A stretch of 33,069 bases of DNA from positions 1 through 33,069 of the forward strand of contig LUZK01000043.1 of NCBI GenBank assembly GCA_001603595.1, in the 5' to 3' direction. This document shows positions 25,082-33,069 of the stretch, piece by piece. Under the pieces are notes generated by a model. It made no database searches. It was not told where the DNA came from and saw nothing but the letters and a program-made list of their open reading frames with translations. Numbering within the stretch: position 1 is the first letter of the stretch; the number at the start of each line of letters is the position of its first letter. Made by a program: the position numbers and the translations under genes. Source of the DNA: Bacteroidales bacterium Bact_19. GTDB taxonomy: Bacteria > Bacteroidota > Bacteroidia > Bacteroidales > ML635J-15.

Positions 25082-25774
25082 TTATTCTATTAATCCTTTT
25101 GCATCCATCCATTTTATGGCATCACGTTTAGTTGTTGGATCTAGGGTATTATCAATTATAAACCTCAGAACCCATTTGTGATCTATTTTTGAATAATCTC
25201 TCAATGCCCAGGCTATTGATTCCTGAATAGCCTCATCATCAATACTGGCATTATCAAGAATATACTTTGAGAACAACTCCATGTTTATTTTTTCTTTGTA
25301 AGGCAACTGAAAAATAATTACTGTCCTCTTTAGCCAGATGCTCCTGGAACTGTTCCATGATTCTGTGATTGGCTTCATTAAATTACTATACTTTTCGAAA
25401 AATTGTGATACAATATGTAATGCTATAAAATCTACAATATCTGAATATGGCTTATTCAAAATCAAACCTTCAATAAAGACAATATCTGTTGGACTCCATC
25501 TTTTTTTGTGCTTCAAAAAAAGTTCAAGTCCGAAATAATGATATTCCCTCTCGGTTAAATTAAAAAGTTCTCGTATTATATGCTTTGAATCATCATAGCT
25601 CGGAATTGGAAAAGTATTAAAAAATATTTTAAACAATTCCTTCCGCCTTGCAGTTGTTATACCAAGAAAAGAATATTTATCCTTCAATAATCTTTTCATC
25701 CTTTTGGCTTCTTCCTCATCTGAATATTTCAAAAAAAACGATTGCACTTTTCTTACATAATCTGACACTAACAT
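25082..25774 (-). CDS. AlkD-like DNA alkylation repair protein
   Basis: A 230-residue all-helical HEAT-repeat-like protein of the DNA alkylation repair enzyme (AlkD/AlkC-related) family, whose members remove N3- and N7-alkylated purines without base flipping. Characteristic segments are TTARRKELFK (about 40-49), the DIVDFIALH segment (112-120) and IAWALRDYSKID (187-198). From memory of Bacillus cereus AlkD, the catalytic trio is Trp109, Asp113 and Trp187: Asp115 and Trp189 fit the last two, but the first Trp position holds Ser111 (PYSDIVD rather than a WWDTVD-like motif). Activity may therefore differ from AlkD. First gene of a two-gene minus-strand unit with the M1 peptidase, behind a full consensus promoter. 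Confidence 0.85.
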   Translation of the reverse strand: MLVSDYVRKVQSFFLKYSDEEEAKRMKRLLKDKYSFLGITTARRKELFKIFFNTFPIPSYDDSKHIIRELFNLTEREYHYFGLELFLKHKKRWSPTDIVFIEGLILNKPYSDIVDFIALHIVSQFFEKYSNLMKPITESWNSSRSIWLKRTVIIFQLPYKEKINMELFSKYILDNASIDDEAIQESIAWALRDYSKIDHKWVLRFIIDNTLDPTTKRDAIKWMDAKGLIE

Positions 25775-25796
25775 AATCTCTCTATTTTTGTTTCTA

Positions 25797-25827
25797 CAAA
25801 ATTATAATTCAACATCTATTAAACAAA
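25797..25827 (-). promoter_or_regulatory. Bacteroidota sigma-A promoter for the AlkD-like/M1 unit
   Basis: Minus strand TTTG (25824-25827), exactly 19 nt spacer, TAATTTTG (25797-25804). The ATG at 25774 is 22 nt downstream. Both elements are perfect matches to the consensus. Confidence 0.6.
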
Positions 25828-25982
25828 TTTTCAATGTAAATATTTTGTTAAAACCTATTTATTTATAATACAACTTACGTTTTTTCAATATTATTATATT
25901 TTTTTTCTACTAAAATATTGGGAAAATAATCAATCACACCAAATGATTACAAAACCTTTTCTGAAAAAATAAGTCAAATAAT

Positions 25983-28900
25983 TTATATTTTAACAATTTT
26001 AAATGTCTCATTATCTATAATGATATAATAAATTCCAGGCACCAATTCAGATAAATCTATTTTGAATAATGCACTTTGAGATTCGCCGCTTATTTTAATT
26101 TTTCCATGAATATCAATTATCCTGTATGTAAACCCATTCTCTGAAGCATCAACATTTACAAAATCTTTTGCCGGATTAGGATAAACGTTCAAATTATTAT
26201 TAACAACCGAATTCAAGGCTGTGTTAAATAAAACATTAATATACACAACCTCTTCAGCATTGTTATAGTTTGTTTCATCTTGTGGATAAAAGTATGCTTT
26301 CAATTCCTGATTATCACCAACAGGCAGTATGGTTCCGTAATCCGGATCGTAAACAAAAATTCCCGGAATATTAGCACTTGCATTTAACTGCAACTCCGAC
26401 AATGCTGTTCCATAATAAATATCCTGCGGATTTTCCCAGAAAATTTGAGGATCTGCTTTACGAATTTCAAAATATGCGGGATTATAATTTACTTCATAGT
26501 TTTCATTCAATTGTAATGTCCCCTGCAGAATCTGATAAAAACCGACATTTTCACCAGGTTCTCGAGATAGTTCTCCTTCAAAACTGTCATTAAACGAAAG
26601 CTCCGGACTATAGCTGTATTCAAAATATGCAGGATCCCCTTCTCCATAGATTTTATATTGATTTTCAGCACAATAAACATTTATTTCTTTTTTAAGAATT
26701 TCAAAATCTGCAGGTACGTATGTAATAATATAATTCGAATTTAATGCTAAATTACCTAGTTGTATTTGATAAGTTCCTACACTTTCGCCAGGAACACGTT
26801 GGAGTTTACCCGTAAAACTATCCCAGCCTGCAATTTGTGGGGTTACAGAATAAGAAAATTCATCAGGATCTGAATCCCCATATATTTTATTCTGACCCGG
26901 TAAAGCTGTAATATTTGTTTGTCGGGGTAAAATTTCAAAACTAGCCGGAAGCAAATAGATATTATAGTTTGAATTTATCGCGAGAGTCCCGATTGTAATG
27001 GCGTAAGTGCCAACATTTTCTCCGCTTTCTCGTTGTAAATTTCCGGTAAAATTATCCGAAGCTAAGATTTCTCCCGTATAAGTATAAGTTATTGCAGGAT
27101 CAATCTCTCCGTAAACTTTTTGTAATTCCTCATCAGGAATGACTGTTATCTGACGGTGATATACAGTAAAGTTTTCAGGTTGCAATATCAATAAATAATT
27201 AGAGTTTACAGTCAAAGTACCAAGATTTATTGGATAAACCCCGACATCTTCACCCCAGGTTCTGGCAAGATTCCCCGAAAAACTGTCTCCGACAACTAAT
27301 CCCCCTGTAAAAGTATAAGTTAAAACAGGATCTGCATCCCCATAAACTTTTCCTTGATTTGGATCTGGAATTATAAGTAAATTTCTTTTTGTAATAGAAA
27401 AGTTTTCAGAATTAAAAACAATCTGATAATTTGAGTTTAAAGATAATGTACCTTGGTTTATAGGATAATTTCCGATACTTTCGCCGGGAGTTCTGGACAA
27501 TTGTCCTGTGAAACTATCCCATGGTGCTATTGGAATATTTGTGGTAAATTCAAATATCGGATCAGGATCTCCATATTGTTTAGATTGACCGGGAGTTACA
27601 TTAACTGTAATGTATCTTTTCTTTATTTCGAAGTTATTGGAATTTAAACTTAGGTTATAATTCGGACCAGCCGTTAGAGTTCCCATATTTATCTGATAAA
27701 ATCCAATATTTTCGCCCGGTTCTCTTCCCAGTTGTCCCCCAAAACTATCTCCAGGTTCCAGTGTTCCCATAAGCCAATAATTAAAAACGGGATCTTCGTC
27801 TCCATATATTTTATTTTGCCCTGGATAAACAACAACTGTTAATGATTTAGGATTAATTGTAAACAATGCTGAATTAAATGTGATTTCATAATTTGGCCCA
27901 AGTGTTAATGTCCCTATTGTTATTGGATATGTCCCAACATTTTCACCTGGTTCTCTGCTCAAGCTACCGGTAAAACCATCTCCCATATAAATAGAACCGC
28001 TAAAAGTATAACCAAATGTAGGATCTGGCATGCCATAAGTTTTCTGAATTCCAGAATTCGCAGTTACGGCAATTTGTCGTGGAAATATTTGAAACATTTG
28101 TGAATTAAATATAATGTGATAATTTGTGCCCAGACTTAGGTTCCCCTGTGTAATAATATAATAACCAACATTTTCGCCTGATTCTCTGGATAAACTTCCA
28201 GTAAAATTATCAGCCCCAATAAGCTGTCCTATATATGTATATGTAAATACAGGATCTGAATATTGATAAATTTTACTTTGATTAGGATCTACATTTACAA
28301 TTATTGATCTTTGAATAATTTCAAAAACTTCTGGTTCAAGAAAAAGCTCATAATTATTTCCAGCAAAGAGGGTACCTAATGTAATATAATAAATTCCTAC
28401 ATTTTCTCCGGGTTCTCTTTGTAATGCTCCTGAGAAACTATCTCCAGCCATAAGTCCCGGTGAATTTGTATAAGTAAATATAGGATCACTATCACCATAA
28501 ATTTTGGTTTGTGCATAAGGAGTAATTGTTATTACCTTTTTATTAACTGTAAGTATTCGTGAAATCTGGGGAGCAGCATCGTAAAATTCATTTCCCGGTT
28601 GATTTGCATAAATTTCGCAAGTTCCTGCAGAATGAATGGTTATTATTGTACCATTAGGTCCACTACATGAGGCAATAGCAGGATTTGAACTGCTAAAAAC
28701 TACCGGTAGCCCCGAACTGGCTGTTGCTGATACTCCAAAAGAATCATCCCCATAAGTTTTAACGGGAATTTCATCAAAATTTGTTATTACTTGTGGAATT
28801 TTATTTCCTATTCCGGTCAAATTAATTAGATAATTTTTATTTTCCGGATCATTGTTGAGAATAGAAATTTGAGCATTTTTCTCCCCGGGAGTAGCAGGAT

Positions 28901-30500
28901 TAAAAGAAATACTGAAAGAGGTATAATTTCCGGGTGTAACCGGTGAGATTACTCCAGTTTGATTTAGATAAAATTCTGAAGCATCAGAACCACTGATTGT
29001 AATTTTCGGATTTGATTTCAAAATTAAATCAGTTTCTCCATTGTTTTCGATATGAAATTCTAAATTGCCGGAGCTTTCACCAAATAAAACACCTCCGAAA
29101 TCAAAAGTACCGCCATTATTGATTACATAACTTTGATTCACAACAGCAATATCCGGAGAATTAAAAAAGATATAAGCCGAACCTGCCATTGATAACGGAT
29201 TTTCTCCATTTTCATTATGAGCTTCCTGATAGGCTCCGCATATTATGTACTCACCCGAAATTCCAACAGAATAAGCAAAATAATCTTGTGCCTCTCTGTC
29301 TGAATTTATAATTTTTTGTTTGTATTCCCAATTACCTGAATTTTCTTTAAATATATATGCTGCTCCTGCATTATAATAATCAATTCCGGAATTATAATCA
29401 TCATATTCTTGCAAATATGCTCCTACCACCATAATTCCATTAGAAATTGATACTGAAAAACCGAATCTGTCGCCTGCTGCTCTATCCGGATTTGGAGCAA
29501 TAATTTTTTGATGTTGTATCCATGTTCCGAAATTGTTTTTAAAAATATAAGCTGCTCCTGCCTCGGACATAAATTCACCGCCGGTAAGATTATAATCGTG
29601 AGCATAAGCCCCAGCAATAATATAATCTCCACTTATTGCCACCGAGCATCCAAATAAATCATTTTCTTGCCTGTCCAAAACTGTCAGCTTTTCAACAAGA
29701 TTCCATGCATCACTGTTATTCTTATAAACAAATGCTGCCCCGGAATTATTTACAAAAACACTCCCTGAAGCATCATAATCATGAAAATATGAACCAACAA
29801 CAATATATTCGCCATCAATTGATACTGCATTACCAAAATATTCATTTACACTTCTATTGGTTGAAAAAAGCTTTTTAATTTGTGTCCAATTACCTGAATT
29901 GTATTTAAATATATATGCTGCTCCTGCATCTTGAATTTCATCTAACATCCCATTATCAAAATCCTGATAAACTGCACCCACAACAATATAATTACCATCA
30001 ATCGCTACCGAATAACCAAATTGGTCTTGAGCTTGTCTGTCGTTTGCAACAATTTTCTGCTGAAAAATCCAATTACCTGCAATATTTTTAAAAACATATA
30101 CTGCTCCGGCATTTATCTTTGCATCAAGCTCATTGGAATCATAAGCATTTTTAGTGGCTCCAACAATAATGTAATCTCCTTTAATACAAACAGAATAACC
30201 GAAATTGTCCTGAGAACGTCTTATATTTGAAACTAATTTTTGATGAAAAACCCATTCCCCATCAACAAATTTATATACGTAAGCAGCTCCGGCATTAAGC
30301 AAATAGTTTTGTCCGTTTTCGTCATAATCCTGATATGGGATTCCAATAACAGCAAAATCTCCATCTATTGAAACACTCCATCCAAGATAGTCATCAACAT
30401 GACGGTCGAAAGCAACTGTTTTTTTTGTTTCTTTCCAAAATTGTGAAAAAGCAATAAAATAAATTAATACAAATGCTAAAGATAATACAGACTTTTTCAT
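25983..30500 (-). CDS. Giant FG-GAP/MBG-repeat surface protein with T9SS sorting domain
   Basis: A 1505-residue exported protein. Signal peptide 1-19 (MKKSVLSLAF...AFSQ). Residues about 30-446 are seven FG-GAP-like units (e.g. FGYSVAIDGNYIVVG, each with a following AGAAYIF strand), enough for a seven-bladed propeller. Residues about 450-565 form an Ig-like choice-of-anchor-D/ASPM-type domain (FDFGGVLFGESSGNLEFHI). About 566-655 is a further Ig-like linker, then nine MBG domains (656-1350), another Ig-like domain (about 1351-1428) and a T9SS type A tail (1436-1505, NVYPNPAKDFVNV). No catalytic domain was seen; an adhesive or structural role on the cell surface is inferred. It is a single gene with 208 nt to the next gene downstream and its own -7 element. 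Confidence 0.9.
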   Translation of the reverse strand: MKKSVLSLAFVLIYFIAFSQFWKETKKTVAFDRHVDDYLGWSVSIDGDFAVIGIPYQDYDENGQNYLLNAGAAYVYKFVDGEWVFHQKLVSNIRRSQDNFGYSVCIKGDYIIVGATKNAYDSNELDAKINAGAVYVFKNIAGNWIFQQKIVANDRQAQDQFGYSVAIDGNYIVVGAVYQDFDNGMLDEIQDAGAAYIFKYNSGNWTQIKKLFSTNRSVNEYFGNAVSIDGEYIVVGSYFHDYDASGSVFVNNSGAAFVYKNNSDAWNLVEKLTVLDRQENDLFGCSVAISGDYIIAGAYAHDYNLTGGEFMSEAGAAYIFKNNFGTWIQHQKIIAPNPDRAAGDRFGFSVSISNGIMVVGAYLQEYDDYNSGIDYYNAGAAYIFKENSGNWEYKQKIINSDREAQDYFAYSVGISGEYIICGAYQEAHNENGENPLSMAGSAYIFFNSPDIAVVNQSYVINNGGTFDFGGVLFGESSGNLEFHIENNGETDLILKSNPKITISGSDASEFYLNQTGVISPVTPGNYTSFSISFNPATPGEKNAQISILNNDPENKNYLINLTGIGNKIPQVITNFDEIPVKTYGDDSFGVSATASSGLPVVFSSSNPAIASCSGPNGTIITIHSAGTCEIYANQPGNEFYDAAPQISRILTVNKKVITITPYAQTKIYGDSDPIFTYTNSPGLMAGDSFSGALQREPGENVGIYYITLGTLFAGNNYELFLEPEVFEIIQRSIIVNVDPNQSKIYQYSDPVFTYTYIGQLIGADNFTGSLSRESGENVGYYIITQGNLSLGTNYHIIFNSQMFQIFPRQIAVTANSGIQKTYGMPDPTFGYTFSGSIYMGDGFTGSLSREPGENVGTYPITIGTLTLGPNYEITFNSALFTINPKSLTVVVYPGQNKIYGDEDPVFNYWLMGTLEPGDSFGGQLGREPGENIGFYQINMGTLTAGPNYNLSLNSNNFEIKKRYITVNVTPGQSKQYGDPDPIFEFTTNIPIAPWDSFTGQLSRTPGESIGNYPINQGTLSLNSNYQIVFNSENFSITKRNLLIIPDPNQGKVYGDADPVLTYTFTGGLVVGDSFSGNLARTWGEDVGVYPINLGTLTVNSNYLLILQPENFTVYHRQITVIPDEELQKVYGEIDPAITYTYTGEILASDNFTGNLQRESGENVGTYAITIGTLAINSNYNIYLLPASFEILPRQTNITALPGQNKIYGDSDPDEFSYSVTPQIAGWDSFTGKLQRVPGESVGTYQIQLGNLALNSNYIITYVPADFEILKKEINVYCAENQYKIYGEGDPAYFEYSYSPELSFNDSFEGELSREPGENVGFYQILQGTLQLNENYEVNYNPAYFEIRKADPQIFWENPQDIYYGTALSELQLNASANIPGIFVYDPDYGTILPVGDNQELKAYFYPQDETNYNNAEEVVYINVLFNTALNSVVNNNLNVYPNPAKDFVNVDASENGFTYRIIDIHGKIKISGESQSALFKIDLSELVPGIYYIIIDNETFKIVKI
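26451..28535 (-). repeat. Nine tandem MBG-type repeats (77-78 residues each)
   Basis: Units share KxYGDxDP near position 11, DSFxGxLxREPGENVGxY near 32-49 and NSNYxI-type ends. Units 1-7 are each 77 residues (231 bp) with no indel; units 8 and 9 are 78. Several units deviate at KxYGD (QYSDP, GMPDP, GEIDP). The units have diverged a good deal from one another, so they are not a fresh duplication. Confidence 0.9.
29163..30413 (-). repeat. Seven FG-GAP-like beta-propeller repeats
   Basis: Seven units of about 58-63 residues each carry a (D/E)xFGxSVxIxGxYIxxGA core followed by an Asp/Asn-rich loop and AGAAYIFK. The aspartate-rich loops resemble the Ca2+-binding DxDxDG loops of integrin alpha propellers, though not all match. 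The number seven fits a closed propeller. Confidence 0.85.
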
Positions 30501-30519
30501 GACTTAAAGTATTACTCTC

Positions 30520-30527
30520 CAAATTTA
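30520..30527 (-). promoter_or_regulatory. -7 element before the MBG surface protein
   Basis: Minus strand TAAATTTG matches TAnnTTTG and lies 19 nt before the ATG at 30500. No TTTG at 19 nt upstream was found. Confidence 0.35.
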
Positions 30528-30563
30528 TATAAAGATAATAAATGTTTTGTTATAAGATAAAAA

Positions 30564-31235
30564 TTATTTTATCAAATCATATAATCTATAAGAATCCAGA
30601 ATTTCAATCTCTTTGGCTCTGGCATTAATTATTCTATCATTGTGCATTTCACGAATGGCTCTTGCCAAAGAGGGACGAGTAACTCCGAACAATTCCGCCA
30701 ACTTATCCTGAGTAATTGGCAACCTTACAGTATTTGTATTCTTATTCTTAATGAGATTTAAAATATAGTATGCAAATTTTGCCTTAATATCATGAAATGA
30801 AAGAAATTTTATTTTTTGTGAAAGAAATTGTGCCCTGGAGGATAACTCATTCATGAAGTTAATCATTAGTTTTTCGCTATTGTGCATCATCTTCACAAAT
30901 TCGTTTTTTGGAATATTTAGTATTTTAACATCGGTTGCAGCTACTATAGTAACAGGATATTTTGAATTTTTTCCAAATAAAAAGGCAGGTGCAAGCATCC
31001 TCACACTTTCGATTTCTTCAATGGTAATTAATTTACCGTTAAAATTTGTCATATCCCCGCGTGCAGTACCTTCAATTATTATCTTCAATGAATTTACCTC
31101 ATCATCTTGATAAGCTAAAATTTCATCTTTTGTGTAAGTTTTAAGGTTATAAAAAATTCCGTTAAAAACATCTTCGATTTCTTTAATATCTCTAAAATTA
31201 TTAAAGATATTACACCTTTGCAGCAATTCAAACAT
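30564..31235 (-). CDS. Crp/Fnr family transcriptional regulator
   Basis: A 223-residue regulator. The cyclic nucleotide-binding-like beta-roll covers about residues 15-115, a long dimerisation helix about 118-145, and a winged helix-turn-helix about 173-199 (ITQDKLAELFGVTRPSLARAIREM). The beta-roll lacks an obvious cAMP phosphate-binding cassette, and there is only one cysteine near the N-terminus (Cys8), so an FNR-type 4Fe-4S cluster is unlikely. The inducer is unknown. Because it sits next to a DUF1858+DUF2249 gene and a hemerythrin-PAS gene on the same strand, a redox or nitric oxide response is plausible; this is inference from context. It has its own consensus promoter and no full operator palindrome was recognised. 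Confidence 0.9.
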   Translation of the reverse strand: MFELLQRCNIFNNFRDIKEIEDVFNGIFYNLKTYTKDEILAYQDDEVNSLKIIIEGTARGDMTNFNGKLITIEEIESVRMLAPAFLFGKNSKYPVTIVAATDVKILNIPKNEFVKMMHNSEKLMINFMNELSSRAQFLSQKIKFLSFHDIKAKFAYYILNLIKNKNTNTVRLPITQDKLAELFGVTRPSLARAIREMHNDRIINARAKEIEILDSYRLYDLIK

Positions 31236-31247
31236 ATTCGATTAAAA

Positions 31248-31278
31248 CAAATTTAAACAAAGTAAATTTTGAAGCAAA
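31248..31278 (-). promoter_or_regulatory. Bacteroidota sigma-A promoter for the Crp/Fnr gene
   Basis: Minus strand TTTG (31275-31278), exactly 19 nt spacer, TAAATTTG (31248-31255). The ATG at 31235 lies 12 nt downstream of the -7 element, so the leader would be only about 5-8 nt. A second TAAATTTG lies at 31391-31398 without a partner. The remaining gap to 31521 is AT-rich and holds no gene I can support. Confidence 0.6.
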
Positions 31279-31521
31279 ATAATAAAAACTTTTGAAGAAT
31301 ATAAAATATTCATAATATAATCTATTGTCATATTTTTTGCAGGAATGTATATCCTTAGAAAATTTTACAGTTTAAAATTTAATCCTAATACAAATTTACA
31401 CCTAATTTTCAATCTTAAAATAAGTTTTAATATTTTGTTATGCTTTTTTATGATGAGATAAGAAGACAGATCTTCGCCAAATTCTAAAAACTTTACCCCT
31501 GATATAGGTTTATCGGTTGAG

Positions 31522-32049
31522 CTATTCTTTTGTTTTTTTAAAATATATAATAAACAAGTCTTCCGTTTCTTTTTTTATCCAATGGTCAAATCCAAGGCTT
31601 AATGATTTATCTATTAATGGTGCAGGAACAAATGGAGCAATAACTTTATAGATTTTATCAATTTTTAAATGATTCAAGTCAGATATTACTTTATTTACAG
31701 GTTGTTCTCCTGCATTTAACATTTCTCTGACATCTAATTCGGTTGAGATTTTTTTTTCGTCAAACCAATCGGGCTGTATAGTGTTATAATTAACCTCGTC
31801 TGCCAATTCAATTGTGTCCTGCCCAACTTCTTTTCTTAATAAATTTATTAAATCCTCTACTTTTATATTTCCCACAACTGCGACTTGCTGTAGGGTTGCA
31901 ATTTTTGCTACTGTTTTTCTTAATATGGGATTTTTCAATTTTTTGAATTCAGGCAAATAAGCTATCAAAACATCTTCAAGATGTGGATAGGCTTCAATTA
32001 ATTGTAAAATTTTTGTTTTTGGGCTAATAATTAATTTATGATTTTCCAT
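31522..32049 (-). CDS. DUF1858 + DUF2249 domain protein
   Basis: A 175-residue small cytoplasmic protein with two domains. Residues 5-80 match DUF1858, the helical ScdA/RIC N-terminal type (ISPKTKILQLIEAYPHLEDVL, then KIATLQQVA). Residues about 95-172 match DUF2249, a TusA-like fold (LDVREML...GEQPVNKV...LKIDKIYKVIAPFVPAPL...FDHWIKK). No cysteines are visible that would suit sulfur transfer. Such proteins commonly sit beside hemerythrin-like and nitrosative-stress genes. It begins 3 nt after the DUF438 gene stops, so the two form one transcript whose promoter is outside the window. Confidence 0.82.
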   Translation of the reverse strand: MENHKLIISPKTKILQLIEAYPHLEDVLIAYLPEFKKLKNPILRKTVAKIATLQQVAVVGNIKVEDLINLLRKEVGQDTIELADEVNYNTIQPDWFDEKKISTELDVREMLNAGEQPVNKVISDLNHLKIDKIYKVIAPFVPAPLIDKSLSLGFDHWIKKETEDLFIIYFKKTKE

Positions 32050-32052
32050 GGT

Positions 32053-33069
32053 TTATTTTTTTGAATATGATAAAATTCTTTGTTCACCTTCAAGATCTCT
32101 ATAAACTTGAATATTTTGAGAAACTTCGAGTGTACCTAAATATTCTCCTTTTTCGTTGCGTAAGGCAAAATACTCTATGTGAATCATTTTACCTCCAATA
32201 TTTATCCAAAACGGAGCACGGTCTTCTTTCCCACTCTTAAAATCATCGATTATTTTATCAACAATGTGGGCACTTGCCGGTGGGTGGCATAATCGTACAT
32301 CTCTGTTAAGTATAGCCCTGTTTCGCTGGAAAATCCTTTCCTTACCCTGTGAAAAATACTTAACTTTATCATCCTTATCAACAAATGTAATATCAATTGG
32401 CAAATGGTTTAATATTGCAAGTAATTCTTCGACCGAGAAATTTCCTGATGGCAATTGAATGTTACCTCCAATTTTATTCATTTCGGCGAGTTTATCTTCT
32501 TGTACCCATTCAGGTTTCCATGCTTTTGGAGGATCATATAGGCAGAAGCCTATTTCAAGCGATTGTTTTTCTATTTCGTACCATTCTGCTTCAGTTAATT
32601 TATCTAAAGCCATAGGAAAGAGTATTTCTTCCTCTTTTTTTATCATTTCAACTACTTGATTTATCGCAGGTAGTAAAATTATTTCTGATGACGCTACAAA
32701 CTCTTCTATTGTAATATCTTCTGTTTGCAAAATTTCTATACTACCTTTGATGAGTTCTCTGATTTCATCTTGTTTTCCCCACATTACTTTCGGAGGTCCG
32801 GTTATTCCATATTGCTCAAGAAAAGGAAAAATTAAATATTCCTTTCTTTTGTAATGTTTATCAACATCAAAAAGAGCATTGTAAAAACCCCTGAGTTTAA
32901 AAATAGAGTTATTGTTTAACTGTTTGCTTTCTCTTATGTCTTTTATTAATGATGAAATCTGGGTCACAAGAGTTTTAATTTCTGCATTTTCCTTAAACAT
33001 TACATCAATCGGATGTCCTTCCGGTACTTGTTTAGATCCGGATAGATCAATATTTCCAATCAAAACAGC
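32053..33069 (-). CDS. DUF438-type hemerythrin + PAS protein (5' end cut off by window)
   Basis: At least 338 codons; the frame stays open to the right edge, and the TTG at 33063 is unlikely to be the true start because related proteins carry an extra N-terminal DUF438 domain ahead of the GHP motif. Numbered from that TTG: a hemerythrin-like four-helix part (about 15-170) with His17 (EGHPID), His70 (DVDKHYKRKEYLIFPF), Gln98 (VMWGKQDEIR) and Glu145 (KKEEEILFPM); then a PAS domain (about 205-330) with the RLCHPPASAH motif. This architecture suggests a diiron or oxygen/NO-responsive sensor or repair factor. The Gln at position 98 sits where hemerythrin folds often have a histidine ligand. Confidence 0.85.
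   Translation of the reverse strand, partial: AVLIGNIDLSGSKQVPEGHPIDVMFKENAEIKTLVTQISSLIKDIRESKQLNNNSIFKLRGFYNALFDVDKHYKRKEYLIFPFLEQYGITGPPKVMWGKQDEIRELIKGSIEILQTEDITIEEFVASSEIILLPAINQVVEMIKKEEEILFPMALDKLTEAEWYEIEKQSLEIGFCLYDPPKAWKPEWVQEDKLAEMNKIGGNIQLPSGNFSVEELLAILNHLPIDITFVDKDDKVKYFSQGKERIFQRNRAILNRDVRLCHPPASAHIVDKIIDDFKSGKEDRAPFWINIGGKMIHIEYFALRNEKGEYLGTLEVSQNIQVYRDLEGEQRILSYSKK

Overview
The window is an AT-rich stretch of a Bacteroidota (Bacteroidetes) chromosome. Four things point there. Three large secreted proteins end in a C-terminal type IX secretion (T9SS) sorting domain. The -7 promoter element is TAnnTTTG, in several cases with TTTG exactly 19 nt upstream, and there are no convincing Shine-Dalgarno sequences. 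lpxK shows a lipid A-making outer membrane. The parE-parC pair and the polysaccharide deacetylase are of the Bacteroidetes type. The species cannot be named from the sequence.

Layout, left to right. 1-3059: a partial ICMT-family membrane methyltransferase (-), an AEC permease (+) and an M48/Ste24-type CAAX protease (-). 3175-8692: a tight + strand operon of aminopeptidase P, polysaccharide deacetylase, lpxK, purine nucleoside phosphorylase and rsgA, with overlaps or gaps under 20 nt. 8696-9631: a convergent Na+/Ca2+ exchanger. 9763-15192: parE, parC and an unrecognised lipoprotein, probably co-transcribed. 15259-19461: a 1400-residue secreted GH18/CUB multidomain protein with its own promoter-like element. 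19548-20486: an intact ORF of IS1595/ISXO2 type whose catalytic motifs look lost, with a long leader and no recognisable inverted repeats. 20855-23157: mntP and an unusual exported fusion of a nucleoside hydrolase with an FmdE-like domain. 23158-25774: an M1 peptidase behind an AlkD-like gene (-). 25983-30500: a 1505-residue surface protein with seven FG-GAP-like repeats, nine MBG repeats and a T9SS tail (-). 30564-33069: a Crp/Fnr regulator, a DUF1858+DUF2249 protein and a truncated hemerythrin-PAS (DUF438) protein (-), a set that suggests redox or nitrosative-stress sensing.

Most of the window is housekeeping plus secreted T9SS cargo. The best candidate for something undescribed is the full-length, apparently catalytically dead IS1595-like protein at 19548-20486 with its G-rich leader. 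Next are the nucleoside hydrolase-FmdE fusion and the phase-locked 77-residue MBG array. No tRNA, rRNA, CRISPR array, riboswitch or complete insertion sequence was recognised. All family assignments come from reading motifs; no database was searched.
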